64,000 nt of DNA, taken from positions 124,001-188,000 of the forward strand of contig NZ_CACTIA010000003.1 in assembly GCF_902712915.1 (NCBI RefSeq), in the 5' to 3' direction. Origin of the DNA: Acidiphilium sp. C61. Its GTDB lineage: Bacteria > Pseudomonadota > Alphaproteobacteria > Acetobacterales > Acetobacteraceae. The notes below the pieces were generated by a model that was not told the origin of the DNA, ran no database searches, and worked only from the letters and a program-made list of their open reading frames with translations. The translations under genes and the position numbers were made by a program. Position 1 is the stretch's first letter. Every line of letters starts with the position of its first letter. Shown here piece after piece: positions 40,987-52,461 of this stretch.

Positions 40987-43900
40987 CTATGCCTGTTTAT
41001 CATGGAACATGTCCGTCAACAGCACCAGCCGTGTCAGGGCAGGGAGTGACCTTACACCAGTCCTCTTCATGATCGCGGCGCGATGCGCCTCGACGGTCCG
41101 CTGGCTGATGCCAAGATCGGAAGCGATGTTCTTGCTCGGGTGGCCGGCAAGCACACGCATCATGATTTCGCGTTGCCGGTCTGTCAGCATGCCCAGGCGC
41201 TGCCGCGCATCGTCGCGCGCCTGGGCCCGGCGGACCTGGTTCGAGTTCAGTTCGATCGCGGCGTCTATACCCGCCAGTAGATCTGCAACCGCAATGGGCT
41301 TTTCGATGAAATCCGCAGCGCCCGCATGAAGCGCCATGACTGCCTGCTGGACATTACCCTGGCCGGTCATGATAATGACCGGCGTCTCGTTCGCTTCCTT
41401 GCGCAACAGTTTCAGAAGGTCGATGCCCGACATGCCGGGCAGGCGCGCGTCGAGTAGCAGACAGGCATGGGAAAGCTGGCAGCCGTCGCGCAGGAAATCC
41501 TCAGCGCTGACGTAAGCGGCAACCTGCCATCCGTGTTTGCCGAGCAGGGCGGACAGGCTGTCACGAATAGGCTTGTCGTCATCGATGATGCCGACGCACG
41601 CCTCGCCGTGCATGGGATTCGTCGGCGACCGCTCGCCGGTTTCTATCTTCCTGATCGCCGCGGCCAATTCGCCGGGCAGGATCGGCTTATTGAGCCGGAC
41701 GGCCCCGTGTTGCTCGATCTCGGCCAACGTCTCACTGGAAATTTCGCCGGTCAGGATCAGGCTGGCGACCGGCGCGTCCAGCCGCTTGCGCAACGCCGTC
41801 ACCGCCTCGGTGCCCGACATGCCACTCGGCAAATTGTAGTCAGTAAGAATGAGGTCGGGTCGGAAGTCGCTGGTAGCGACCCGCGCCATTGCTGCTGGTC
41901 CGTCTGGCACTGCCTCAATCCGGTGCCCCATGCCTTCGAGAAACTGCACGAGGAGTCGGCGCAGATCGGGATCGTCTTCGATCAAGAGAATTGCCTTGGG
42001 ACGCCACGCCAGTGCGACGGCTCGGGAGGTCTGGGCTTCCGCCTGTGCCGCGGCCGACACAGCTGGGGCCAACGGCACCTGGACCGCGAACATCGACCCC
42101 CTGCCCATGCGCGAACGCAGTTCGATCGGGTGTCCGAGCAACTCACCAACGCGCCGGACGATCGCAAGCCCGAGCCCGAGGCCGCGGCCACGTTCGCGGG
42201 CCGGATTGTCGATCTGATAATGTTCGTCGAAAATAGCAGTCCATTCGGGTTCGGGAATGCCGACGCCGGTGTCCCAGACCTCTATGCTGAGTCCGCCGTG
42301 CCGACGCCGACAGCCGAGCAGGATCCTGCCGGATTGCGTGTACTTGATGGCGTTCGACAGCAGGTTGCGCAGCATCTGCTTGAGCAGCGCACGGTCGCTC
42401 GCGATCACCACGGTGCTGTCTACGACGCGCAGTTGGACGTTCCGCTCCTCCGCCTGAAAATGAAATTCATCGTGAAGATCGCGCAGGATCTCGTCGACTG
42501 CGAACGTCGAAACCGTAACCTTCACGGTGCCGGCCTCGATCTGATTGATGTCGAGCAGGGTGTTCAACATGCCGGCCATCACTGAGGTGGTCTGCTTGAT
42601 CTGCTGGATCAGCCCCAGCGCGGCTTTGCCACTTGTCGTTTCCGTCAGTAGTTCCTGCAGGAGCGCTATCGTTTGCAGAGGCTGGCGCAGATCGTGGCTT
42701 ACCGCAGCGAGGAATCGCGATTTCGCGAGCGTCGCCTGCTCAGCCTGCTGTCGGGCGGCCTCCAGGGCGCTTGCCGCAAGCTTCTGTTCGGTGACGTCGG
42801 CGAAGGTGACAACGATGCCGTCAACCCCGCCGTCATGGTTGCGATACGGCAGGATTCGACGTGTCAGCCAGCGGCCTGCTGGCGCCTCGATCTCGCGCGC
42901 CGCCGGAATTGCAGTCTGCAAGACCGCAGCAGCATCGTCAGCCAGGGTTTCGATGCCTGCAACCCCGGTCAGATCGGCGAGCGGCCGACCAATATCGCCG
43001 CGAAGGATATTGAACAGTTCCCGCGTGGCCGGTGTGAACAGCCTTATATTGAGCGCCGGGTCGAGGAACAGCGTTGCCACGTTGGTGCTGTAAAGCACGT
43101 TCTCAAGGTCATTGGAGGCGTTTCGCTCGCGTTCGAGGGTTTCCTGCAGCTGGCCGTTCAGTGCGATCAGTTCCTCGTTCAGCGATTGCAGATCCTCCTT
43201 GGAGATAAGCAACTCCTCATTGGTAGACTGGAACTCCTCGTTGATCGACAGCGCTTCCTCGTTGACCGCGCGCTGATCTTCGCCGGCTCTCTCCAGTTCG
43301 CGAATCACCCCGAGCAGCTCGGTCTTGGTGGCGGCAAGTTCGCCCTCCAGTTCGACAACCCGCGGGGCATTCTCCTCGCCGGTCTTGCCTTGCGCGCGCG
43401 GTTTGTCCGGCTGGCGTTCGATGAAACAGACCAGCAGCGCCGCTTCCCCGGTCTCCGGAACCGGCCAGACCTCGATGTCGAACGCCATGCTGCTACTCAG
43501 GGTCTCCACGGTGCCGCCCGCGACCACGACGTGCCCACCGCCCTCTGTGGCGCGCTGGATCGCCCCGCGCAGCCTGGCACGGACCCCGGGGTCGACCATA
43601 GCCAACAGGTCATGGGATGGAGGACCTGGCGGCACCTTGAGAAAGCGCTCGGTCGGCCCCAGTGAGAACAGGGTTTCGCGACGCGCATTGATCAGCACAG
43701 CGGCCGGCGCATAAAGGTGGAGCACGAGTCTGCCGCAAAGTTCGGCGAGGCTCGCCGGGCGTGGCGGACCGTCAGGAGGGCGGCGCAGCGGCGGTAGCCG
43801 TAGCGTATCGCCGATCCCGATCGAGAACCCCAGATCGCCCGGCATGAGCGGGCCGTCGCGCTGATAGATTCGCTCCTTCTTGGAGATGACCGAGAAACCG

Positions 43901-45324
43901 TGGTCGGCGCGGCCGGTCGTCTCCGAAGTGCCTAGCAGGAGGATGCCGCCATTACGCAGTGCGAAGCGGCACAGGGACATGACCTTCGCCTGTGCCTCCG
44001 GCCGCAGATAGATCAGCAGGTTGCGGCACGAAACAAAATCCAGCCGGGAGAACGGCGGGTCGGTCAGCAGGTCCTGGACGGTGAACACCACGAGCGAACG
44101 CAACTCGGGCACGATGCGATAGCTGTCGCCTTCGCGGATGAAGAAGCGGCCGAGCCGATCTGCCGTGACCTCGGCTTCGATCCTCGGCGGATAAAGACCC
44201 TCGCGCGCAGCAGCAACGGCTTCGGCATCGATGTCGGAGGCGAAGACCTGAATCTGGCTTTGCGATTTCGCGCGGTCCAGCGCCTCACGAAACAGCATTG
44301 CCAGGGAATAGGCTTCCTCGCCCGTGCTGCACCCGGCGACCCAGATGCGGATCGGCAGGTCTTGGGGGTGGCGGGCGATCAGATCCGGGATCACCTGCTC
44401 CTCCAGGGTCTTGAAGATCTCCGGATCGCGGAAAAAACTGGTGACGTTGATCAGCAAGTCCTTTGCCAGCAGGTCGAGTTCGGCCGCATTGCCGCGCAGC
44501 ATGTCGAGATAGGCCTGCAAGTTGCCGGGATCTATGGCGGCGAGCGCCATCCGCCGCTCGATCCGTCGCTGCAGGGTGCCCCTCTTGTAGGGCGTGAAAT
44601 CATGCCCGGTGCTGCCAAGCACCATCGCGATGATGGCCTCGAACGGCGGCTGATCGGGGGTGGGTTCACGTTCGGACGATCTATCGAGGGAACGAGCGTA
44701 GCTGATCAGGCGGGCGGGGATTTCGGCAAGCGACAATACGGCGTCGACCATGCCGGTCGCGATCGCATTGGACGGCATGCCATCATACGCGGCCTCGCCC
44801 GGATGCTGGGCGATGACGAGCCCGGCATGTTCGCGGATCGAACGGATGCCGATGCTGCCATCCGCGCCGGTGCCCGAGAGCACGACCGCCGCCGCCTGCG
44901 TCCCATAGCAGGTGGCCAGCGAGGGCAACAGGAAATCAAACGGCAGGCGTGCCCCGTGGTGGGCCAGAGGTTGCGACAGGCGCAGCACACCGCTGTCAAC
45001 CGCCAAATACGTGCCGGGTGGTATGAGATAGACGGTTTCAGACTCGACCGGCAATCCGTCCGCCGCCTCGCGCACCATCATGCCGGTATGCCCCGACAGC
45101 AGATCGGCCATCATGCTCGGATGGTTGGGATCGAGATGCTGGACGACGATCAGCGCCATCCCGGACCCATCGGGCATCGCGTCGAGCAACTTGCGGCATG
45201 CATCGAGTCCGCCTGCGGACGCGCCAATGCCCACGACAAGGAATCGCCCCGGCGTTGTCATGGCTGCTATATCTGTTACCGCCTGATGGCGCGTTTGCCG
45301 GGCGGCAGGCTGCGGCGGTTTCAT
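40987..45324 (-). CDS. CheB-CheR-PAS-histidine kinase-REC-REC-LuxR fusion protein
   Basis: 1445 aa from the ATG at 45324 (AGGAG 11 nt upstream); alternatives are GTG/ATG at 45351 and ATG at 45261. Order: CheB methylesterase (about 25-215: VVGIGASAGGLDACRKLLDA, SGTGADGSIGIRS); CheR methyltransferase (about 225-490: NVTSFFRDPEIFKTLEEQVI, VAGCSTGEEAYSLAMLFREA, SCRNLLIYLRPEAQ); PAS-like (about 510-640); coiled coil (about 655-728); PAS (about 730-850); HisKA with AAVSHDLRQPLQTIALLQEL near 875; HATPase (about 975-1090: DTGVGIPEPEWTAIF, GRGLGLGLAIVRRVGELLGH); REC1 (about 1105-1210, LILTDYNLPSGMSGTE); FixJ-like REC2 (about 1240-1345, LLLDARLPGMSGIDLLKLLR); and LuxR HTH (about 1375-1441, LTDRQREIMMRVLAGHPSKN). 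It appears able to run a phosphorelay to DNA output in one chain. No transmembrane segment. Monocistronic. Confidence 0.93.
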   Translation of the reverse strand: MKPPQPAARQTRHQAVTDIAAMTTPGRFLVVGIGASAGGLDACRKLLDAMPDGSGMALIVVQHLDPNHPSMMADLLSGHTGMMVREAADGLPVESETVYLIPPGTYLAVDSGVLRLSQPLAHHGARLPFDFLLPSLATCYGTQAAAVVLSGTGADGSIGIRSIREHAGLVIAQHPGEAAYDGMPSNAIATGMVDAVLSLAEIPARLISYARSLDRSSEREPTPDQPPFEAIIAMVLGSTGHDFTPYKRGTLQRRIERRMALAAIDPGNLQAYLDMLRGNAAELDLLAKDLLINVTSFFRDPEIFKTLEEQVIPDLIARHPQDLPIRIWVAGCSTGEEAYSLAMLFREALDRAKSQSQIQVFASDIDAEAVAAAREGLYPPRIEAEVTADRLGRFFIREGDSYRIVPELRSLVVFTVQDLLTDPPFSRLDFVSCRNLLIYLRPEAQAKVMSLCRFALRNGGILLLGTSETTGRADHGFSVISKKERIYQRDGPLMPGDLGFSIGIGDTLRLPPLRRPPDGPPRPASLAELCGRLVLHLYAPAAVLINARRETLFSLGPTERFLKVPPGPPSHDLLAMVDPGVRARLRGAIQRATEGGGHVVVAGGTVETLSSSMAFDIEVWPVPETGEAALLVCFIERQPDKPRAQGKTGEENAPRVVELEGELAATKTELLGVIRELERAGEDQRAVNEEALSINEEFQSTNEELLISKEDLQSLNEELIALNGQLQETLERERNASNDLENVLYSTNVATLFLDPALNIRLFTPATRELFNILRGDIGRPLADLTGVAGIETLADDAAAVLQTAIPAAREIEAPAGRWLTRRILPYRNHDGGVDGIVVTFADVTEQKLAASALEAARQQAEQATLAKSRFLAAVSHDLRQPLQTIALLQELLTETTSGKAALGLIQQIKQTTSVMAGMLNTLLDINQIEAGTVKVTVSTFAVDEILRDLHDEFHFQAEERNVQLRVVDSTVVIASDRALLKQMLRNLLSNAIKYTQSGRILLGCRRRHGGLSIEVWDTGVGIPEPEWTAIFDEHYQIDNPARERGRGLGLGLAIVRRVGELLGHPIELRSRMGRGSMFAVQVPLAPAVSAAAQAEAQTSRAVALAWRPKAILLIEDDPDLRRLLVQFLEGMGHRIEAVPDGPAAMARVATSDFRPDLILTDYNLPSGMSGTEAVTALRKRLDAPVASLILTGEISSETLAEIEQHGAVRLNKPILPGELAAAIRKIETGERSPTNPMHGEACVGIIDDDKPIRDSLSALLGKHGWQVAAYVSAEDFLRDGCQLSHACLLLDARLPGMSGIDLLKLLRKEANETPVIIMTGQGNVQQAVMALHAGAADFIEKPIAVADLLAGIDAAIELNSNQVRRAQARDDARQRLGMLTDRQREIMMRVLAGHPSKNIASDLGISQRTVEAHRAAIMKRTGVRSLPALTRLVLLTDMFHDKQA

Positions 45325-45436
45325 GGCGCCGATACTCCTGTCCCGGATCAATTACTCAACCAATACGCTGTCTCAACCAAAATAACAACGAATTGATCCG
45401 AAGCTGCCAAGTATACCTTTGGCCCATAATAGACTC

Positions 45437-45850
45437 CATGGCTGTTCAACGCTTTGGGATAGTGATTGAGAGCGAGGATGTGGTAGAGGTCGGCAAGCGC
45501 GGCGCGGTAGCGGTCCTGGCTGAGGGTGCTGGCGCTGGGTTTGCTGTTCATCAGGATGTTGAAGGCGAAGCTGCGCAATCGGGCGATGACGCCAGGGTTG
45601 GTTCGGATCCGGGATCGATCCTCTGCGAAGGTGACGTCTCGGACATAGTGGGAGGAATTTTCGATGCCCCAATGTGCGCGGATGGCCTTGGCGGCGATGG
45701 CGGCGGTGAGGGATGTGTTGGCGACGTAGAAGGCGGTGTCGTGTGTCAGCTTGAGCAGGCCGGTTTCGGGATTGCGGGTGGCGATTGCGCGCTCGACCTG
45801 AATGATGGCGGCGACATGGGGATGCCAGTCGGTGCCGGCGACCGCGCAGG
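45437..45850 (-). pseudogene. ISAs1-family element, truncated copy (C-terminal third of transposase)
   Basis: Near-identical to 22625-23035 of the complete copy, starting with GGCTGTTCAACGC at 45440 and encoding RSFAFNILMNSKPSASTLSQ. Similarity ends abruptly at about 45850 (gcgcaggc then acaatg), four bases before the ATG of the membrane protein. About two thirds of the element is missing. Confidence 0.85.
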
Positions 45851-45854
45851 CACA

Positions 45855-46607
45855 ATGATATTTTACACGATCGTGGTGGGCCTCCTGATTCTGGCGATCG
45901 ATCGCGTCGAAGCGATCGCCGATACGCGGGCACTTATACTGCTCGGAGTTGGCGTCGCCGCGATGTTCGTCCTTTGGCCAAATGCAATCTACTGGGTAGC
46001 GCCCACATTAATCGTCTTGCCACTTGCCTCTCGTGAAATGAACAGCATTTCCGCTGCAGTCGCACTATTCACAATTGTACTTCTACCAGGCTTCATTGTT
46101 GTATCATCGATGATATTAAGCGGTGCGATGTTTGGGCGCCCGCCCGCCGAAGCGATCGCTGTATGGAACGCGATCCTGCACGGGGCGGCTCCACAGGAAG
46201 TCCTTCACAGCGCCTGGCTGGCCTCGTTTGGCGGCCAGTTCGCGGCAGCGTTTGTTGCGCTGGCGCTGATGTGCGCAACTATCGCGCCAAGAAGCTGGCT
46301 GATCATCTGGCGCCTCGGGCTCAACCAGCGGGAACAAACCCAACCGGCCACGGCGCTTGCGGCCCTGTTGCTGCCACCGATTTCGGGCGCCTTGGCGACA
46401 TATTTCTGGCACCTCAACGCACCAATGGTCGTCGTTGCATGCAGCCTGGCTGCGGTCGCCAGTTGGACCGCCACAGCGAGCCTGCGACACGGCGAACGAG
46501 CAGCCTGGGTATTGCTCTCGCTGGCCGGAACATCCTTCGGATGGGCGGCACCATTTTTGTGGCAGGACTCCGGACTTGCTCAATTGCGCCATATACTGCT
46601 GACATAA
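45855..46607 (+). CDS. Polytopic membrane protein, function unknown
   Basis: 250 aa with about seven or eight hydrophobic segments: MIFYTIVVGLLILAIDRVEA, ALILLGVGVAAMFVLWPNAI, ISAAVALFTIVLLPGFIVVS, FAAAFVALALMCATIAPRSW, ALLLPPISGALATYFWHLNA, MVVVACSLAAVASWTATASL and WVLLSLAGTSFGWAAPFLWQ. No family recognised. The open frame extends into the ISAs1 fragment upstream. The ATG at 45855 sits 4 bp from the IS breakpoint with no clear ribosome site, so the native 5' end may be lost or the gene may be expressed from IS sequence. Base composition is slightly AT-richer than neighbours. Confidence 0.55.
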   Translation: MIFYTIVVGLLILAIDRVEAIADTRALILLGVGVAAMFVLWPNAIYWVAPTLIVLPLASREMNSISAAVALFTIVLLPGFIVVSSMILSGAMFGRPPAEAIAVWNAILHGAAPQEVLHSAWLASFGGQFAAAFVALALMCATIAPRSWLIIWRLGLNQREQTQPATALAALLLPPISGALATYFWHLNAPMVVVACSLAAVASWTATASLRHGERAAWVLLSLAGTSFGWAAPFLWQDSGLAQLRHILLT

Positions 46608-46793
46608 GGGGACATTGATCGCGTGTTGATGATCGTCTTCTGATTGCCACTGAAAAGTATTGAGGTGGGACGGCCCACGGCATCGGATGTGAATTGCCTT
46701 GACTTTGCCCGTAACTGAAATTTAGGTGGCTTTGGTGCAAATAGCCTGACGAGCCAAAGGTTGTTGTGGCCGCGAGGCTGCGATGTTGTCGCT

Positions 46794-46920
46794 TTATTGG
46801 GCTGTGAGGACGGCCTCCAAGACGGCAGGCGCCGGTCGACCCCGAAGACGTAGCCGAGCGAGGTGGGATTGCTCCTTCCGGATCCGTCGCAGCAATTCGA
46901 TCCCGGCTGAGGACGCTCGG
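46794..46920 (-). pseudogene. Transposase C-terminal remnant (IS6-like)
   Basis: GIELLRRIRKEQSHLARLRL followed by RGRPAPAVLEAVLTAQ and a stop. This is the ending of a transposase group in which GIELLRRIRKGQ...APAIWNAVL is conserved, probably IS6-related. Nothing upstream in the same frame survives; it runs into the EAL remnant. Confidence 0.5.
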
Positions 46921-46956
46921 TCGGCTCCAACCCCGAGACCCTGATCATCGCCGTCC

Positions 46957-47096
46957 TCACGCATCGCCCTCACCCCGAAGCCAGTCGTGCAGTGCGTCAC
47001 CACTCATCGGCGTCGCGAACAAGCCGCCCTGTCCCTCCTCGAAGCCCAGTTCGATCAGGCTGACGCGGTGATTATCGGCTTCTACGCCCTCGTGCC
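46957..47096 (-). pseudogene. EAL-domain phosphodiesterase, C-terminal remnant
   Basis: Reads HEGVEADNHRVSLIELGFEE, then GQGGLFATPMSGDALHDWLR and GEGDA before the TGA. It matches the end of EAL domains (AEGVE...L..LG...GQGYLF..P). The EGVE catalytic-strand Glu is present, but everything before it is replaced by the IS21-type repeat at about 47100. It must derive from a c-di-GMP phosphodiesterase gene destroyed locally. Confidence 0.65.
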
Positions 47097-47099
47097 GCA

Positions 47100-47240
47100 G
47101 AAGTGTTTGGACGTCATTCGCGGAACCCATCTGGGCCAGCGGCCATGATGCCGCGCCAACAGGCCGGACACATGACCGCATTCGTGCCGCCGCCAAATTC
47201 TCGCACCGTCGATCTTGAATCCAGGGCCGTTCCACACATG
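47100..47240 (-). repeat. IS21-type inner repeat, copy on minus strand
   Basis: The complement reads CATGTGTGGAACGGCC, then GCGGTCATGTGTCCGGCCTG, then CCCAGATGGGTTCCGCGAAT. The same ordered blocks occur at 50124-50270 (plus) and, in part, 53340-53435 (minus). Non-coding. Confidence 0.6.
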
Positions 47241-47300
47241 ACCCCGGGAAGCGGTACCCTTTGAGCGGCGGGGCTTCGATGTCGATCATCAAGACCCGGG
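47241..47300 (-). pseudogene. IS6-family transposase, N-terminal scrap
   Basis: MIDIEAPPLKGYRFPGSCVE, the usual APPLKGYRFPxSVI start of one IS6 subgroup. It ends at the junction with the IS21-type repeat after about 20 codons. Confidence 0.5.
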
Positions 47301-47388
47301 GTAGGTGCCACACCAAGACTCGGCAACCTGACGGAGCCCGGCGCACTCCTCACATTTTCCAGTATCGTCGCCTATCCGCGCACAAGTC

Positions 47389-47607
47389 TCATGGCAGCCG
47401 GCGCACCGTTTGGGCATATTTTCCTACCTGCACTAGGCTCATATCCACCACGTAAAACTGCCACTGCCCGTGCTTTACCTGCCCGCACACGAAGCCGAGG
47501 TCATTATAGTCGCGCTGATAAATCGCCGCATGAACGATCCGCACCGGCACTGGCAGCCGCATGTTCACGTTGTCGGTCATCGCCGCTTTCACGGCGGGGT
47601 TATGCAC
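47389..47607 (-). CDS. Hypothetical protein, possibly 5'-truncated
   Basis: Frame of 72 codons, MHNPAVKAAMTDNVNMRLPV, PVRIVHAAIYQRDYNDLGFV, CGQVKHGQWQFYVVDMSLVQ, VGKYAQTVRRLP. The composition is protein-like (aromatic, hydrophobic strands) and unlike the Arg/Pro shadows nearby. It starts 6 bp from the IS21 terminus at 47613, so the true N-terminus (perhaps a signal peptide) could be lost. Family not recognised. Confidence 0.35.
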   Translation of the reverse strand: MHNPAVKAAMTDNVNMRLPVPVRIVHAAIYQRDYNDLGFVCGQVKHGQWQFYVVDMSLVQVGKYAQTVRRLP

Positions 47608-47612
47608 CCCGG

Positions 47613-47647
47613 TGTCGCGCGACGATCAACGTGAGAATCCGGCGTCA
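47613..47647 (+). repeat. Left 35-bp terminal inverted repeat of the IS21 complex
   Basis: Begins TGTCGCGCGACGATCAACG and is a perfect inverted match to 53420-53454. It is followed by ATCAGGATGAGAAG, a motif also repeated at 51540-51575 in inverse orientation. The two repeats delimit 5842 bp. Confidence 0.85.
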
Positions 47648-47657
47648 ATCAGGATGA

Positions 47658-50353
<2,696 letters not shown>

Positions 50354-50375
50354 ACCCCAGGCACCGACGCGGGGC

Positions 50376-51392
50376 TCAGGCGGCGCTCGGCTGACGCCGA
50401 TACGCTTCCCCCCGCGCCATCATCGCCCAGACGACCCGGGCGATCTTGTTGGCCAACGCGACCGCCGCGACCTTTTTCGGCTTGCGCGCCAGCAATCCCA
50501 ACAGCCAGGCCGAACTCGACGGCCGCCCCGGTCTGGTAACCCGGATCACCGAAGTTGCCCCGACCACCAACAGCGACCGCAGCCTCTTGCTGCCGGCCTT
50601 GGTGATCTTGCCCAGTCGGTGTTTGCCGCCGGTGGAATTCTCCCGCGGCGTCAGGCCGAGCCAGGCGGCGAAGTGGCGTCCGCTCTCGAAGTTCGCCGGG
50701 TTCACCGACAGCGCCAGGGTGATCGCGGTGATCGGGCCGATGCCGGGAACCTTCACCAAGAGTTGACTGATCGGGTTGCTCTTGTGTTGCTCGAGGATTT
50801 GCTTGTCCATTGCCGCGAGCTTGGCGTCGAGATCGGCGATATGCTCGCCCATCGCCGCGAAGGCCACCTTGGCGGCCGCGGGAATCTCGGCCGCCTCGGC
50901 CAGGACCGCCAGCAGCGGCTCGACATTGGTCGTGCCTTTGGCTGCGATCACGCCGAATTCCGCCGCATGCCCACGCAGCGCGTTAATCGCCGCAGTCCGC
51001 TGCCCGACCAGCAGCTCGCGGTGCTTCACGATGACCGTCGCTGCCTGCTCATCAAGGCTCTTCACCGGCACCGTCGGCATGCTTGGCCGTGACGCCGCTT
51101 CGCCGATCGCCTCGGCATCGTTGCGGTCGTTTTTGTTACGCTTGACGAAGGGCTTCACATACTGCGGCGGGATCAGCTTCACCCGATGGCCCATCGCACC
51201 GAGCCGGCGGCCCCAGTGATGCGCGCCGGCACAGGCTTCCAACGCCACTTCGGTCGGCTCCAGCTTGGCGAAGAACGCCTCGACCTGCGACCGCCGGAGG
51301 TCCCGGCGCAGCGCCGGCCGCTCCGCCTCATCGACCCCGTGGATCGTGAAAACATGCTTGGACGTATCGATCGAAATGCGTTTGTATTCCAT
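50376..51392 (-). CDS. IS110-family transposase (IS1111 group), element 2
   Basis: 338 aa from the ATG at 51392 (GGAGAGGG upstream): MEYKRISIDTSKHVFTIHGV (Asp), VALEACAGAHHWGRRLGAMG (Glu), KNDRNDAEAIGEAASRPSMP (D..D), then transposase_20 with LVKVPGIGPITAITLALSVN and GRHFAAWLGLTPRENSTGGK. A relative, not a copy, of the element at 39496-40542. Both share the upstream non-coding motif ctaccttggcacat and gtccacccca, typical subterminal repeats of this group. Inserted within the IS21 complex. Confidence 0.94.
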   Translation of the reverse strand: MEYKRISIDTSKHVFTIHGVDEAERPALRRDLRRSQVEAFFAKLEPTEVALEACAGAHHWGRRLGAMGHRVKLIPPQYVKPFVKRNKNDRNDAEAIGEAASRPSMPTVPVKSLDEQAATVIVKHRELLVGQRTAAINALRGHAAEFGVIAAKGTTNVEPLLAVLAEAAEIPAAAKVAFAAMGEHIADLDAKLAAMDKQILEQHKSNPISQLLVKVPGIGPITAITLALSVNPANFESGRHFAAWLGLTPRENSTGGKHRLGKITKAGSKRLRSLLVVGATSVIRVTRPGRPSSSAWLLGLLARKPKKVAAVALANKIARVVWAMMARGEAYRRQPSAA

Positions 51393-51539
51393 TGGGCGGC
51401 CCTCTCCTTGGGTTGGTAATGCGACCCTACCTTGGCACATCCGATGCCGGCGGGCCGTCCACCCCAACAATCAAGTCGCCGAAACCCGCTTGCCAGCATC
51501 AAACCAATCCGATTAACGTTCCGAGGTCGCGATCACTTT

Positions 51540-51591
51540 CTCATCCTGATCGTCGCGCTTCTCATCCTGATTGTCGCGCTACACGCTTTGC
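51540..51591 (-). mobile_element. IS21-type left-end fragment
   Basis: The complement reads TGTAGCGCGACAATCAGGAT, then GAGAAGCGCGACGATCAGGA with TGAGAAAGTG: a terminus followed by two GCGCGAC(A/G)ATCAGGATGAGAA units. The orientation is opposite to the adjacent istA remnant, so it is a piece of another end. Confidence 0.5.
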
Positions 51592-52461
51592 CGCCATGGC
51601 CAGCCATTATCTGTTCGAGACGGATTTTTGCAACCCGGCATCGGGGTGGGAGAAGGGACAGGTTGAGAAGAACGTGCAGGATGCACGGCGCCGGCTATGG
51701 CAGTCTCTGCCCAGCTTCCCTGACCTGGCTGCGCTCAACGCCTGGCTTGAGGCATGTTGCATCGAGCAATGGGGGCAAATCCAGCACGGCACTCTGCCTG
51801 GCACCATCGCCGACGTGCATGAGACCGAGCGCGCTAGCCTGATGCCGCTGGGGCGTTCCTTCGATGGCTTTGTTGAGCACACCAAACGTGTGTCACCGAC
51901 CTGCCTCGTGCATTTTGAGCGCAACCGCTACAGCGTGCCGGCATCCTTTGCGAACCGGCCGGTGAGCCTGCGGGTCTATCCGGAACGGATCGTTGTCGCC
52001 GCGGAGGGGCAGATTCTGTGCGAGCATCCGCGGATTATAGAGCGCGGTCATCACCTGCCGGGCAAACGGTTTATGACTGGCGGCATTATCTCGCCGTCCT
52101 TCAGCGCAAGCCTGGGGCTTTGCGCAATGGCGCGCCCTTCGCTGAGCTGCCGGAAGCCTTCAGGCAATTGCAGACCCAGCTTCTCAAGCGCCCCGGCGGC
52201 GACCGTGAGGTGGTCGAGATCCTCGCCCTTGTGCTTCAGCATGACGAGCAGGCGGCGCTGTGCGCCGTGGAACTGGCGCTCGAGGCGGGCGTTGCCACCA
52301 AGATCCATGTCATCAACGTTCTGCACCGGCTGACGGACGGGAAGACACCGCCGGCAGCCCCCATCGACGCACCTCAGGTCCTGCGTCTGACACGCGAGCC
52401 GGTTGCCAATGTCGAGCGCTATGACGCCCTGCGCGACAGGGACCAGCGCCATGCGTCATGA
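51592..52461 (+). pseudogene. IstA of IS21 element 2, 5'-truncated and frameshifted
   Basis: Begins inside the protein at RFAAMASHYLFETDFCNPAS, then GWEKGQVEKNVQDARRRLWQ (the catalytic-Glu region) and VHFERNRYSVPASFANRPVS. At about 52062 a 1-nt frameshift separates HLPGK from TVYDWRHYLAVLQRKPGALR. The gene then continues normally to [15 protein letters not shown] and a stop at 52461. The first half, with the HTH and first two Asp residues, is missing. Confidence 0.85.

Noticed and set aside
41467..45396. Long plus-strand frames opposite the CheB-CheR-kinase gene
   Set aside because: Mirror frames of a high-GC gene with no ribosome site or domain; the minus-strand protein has all domain signatures.
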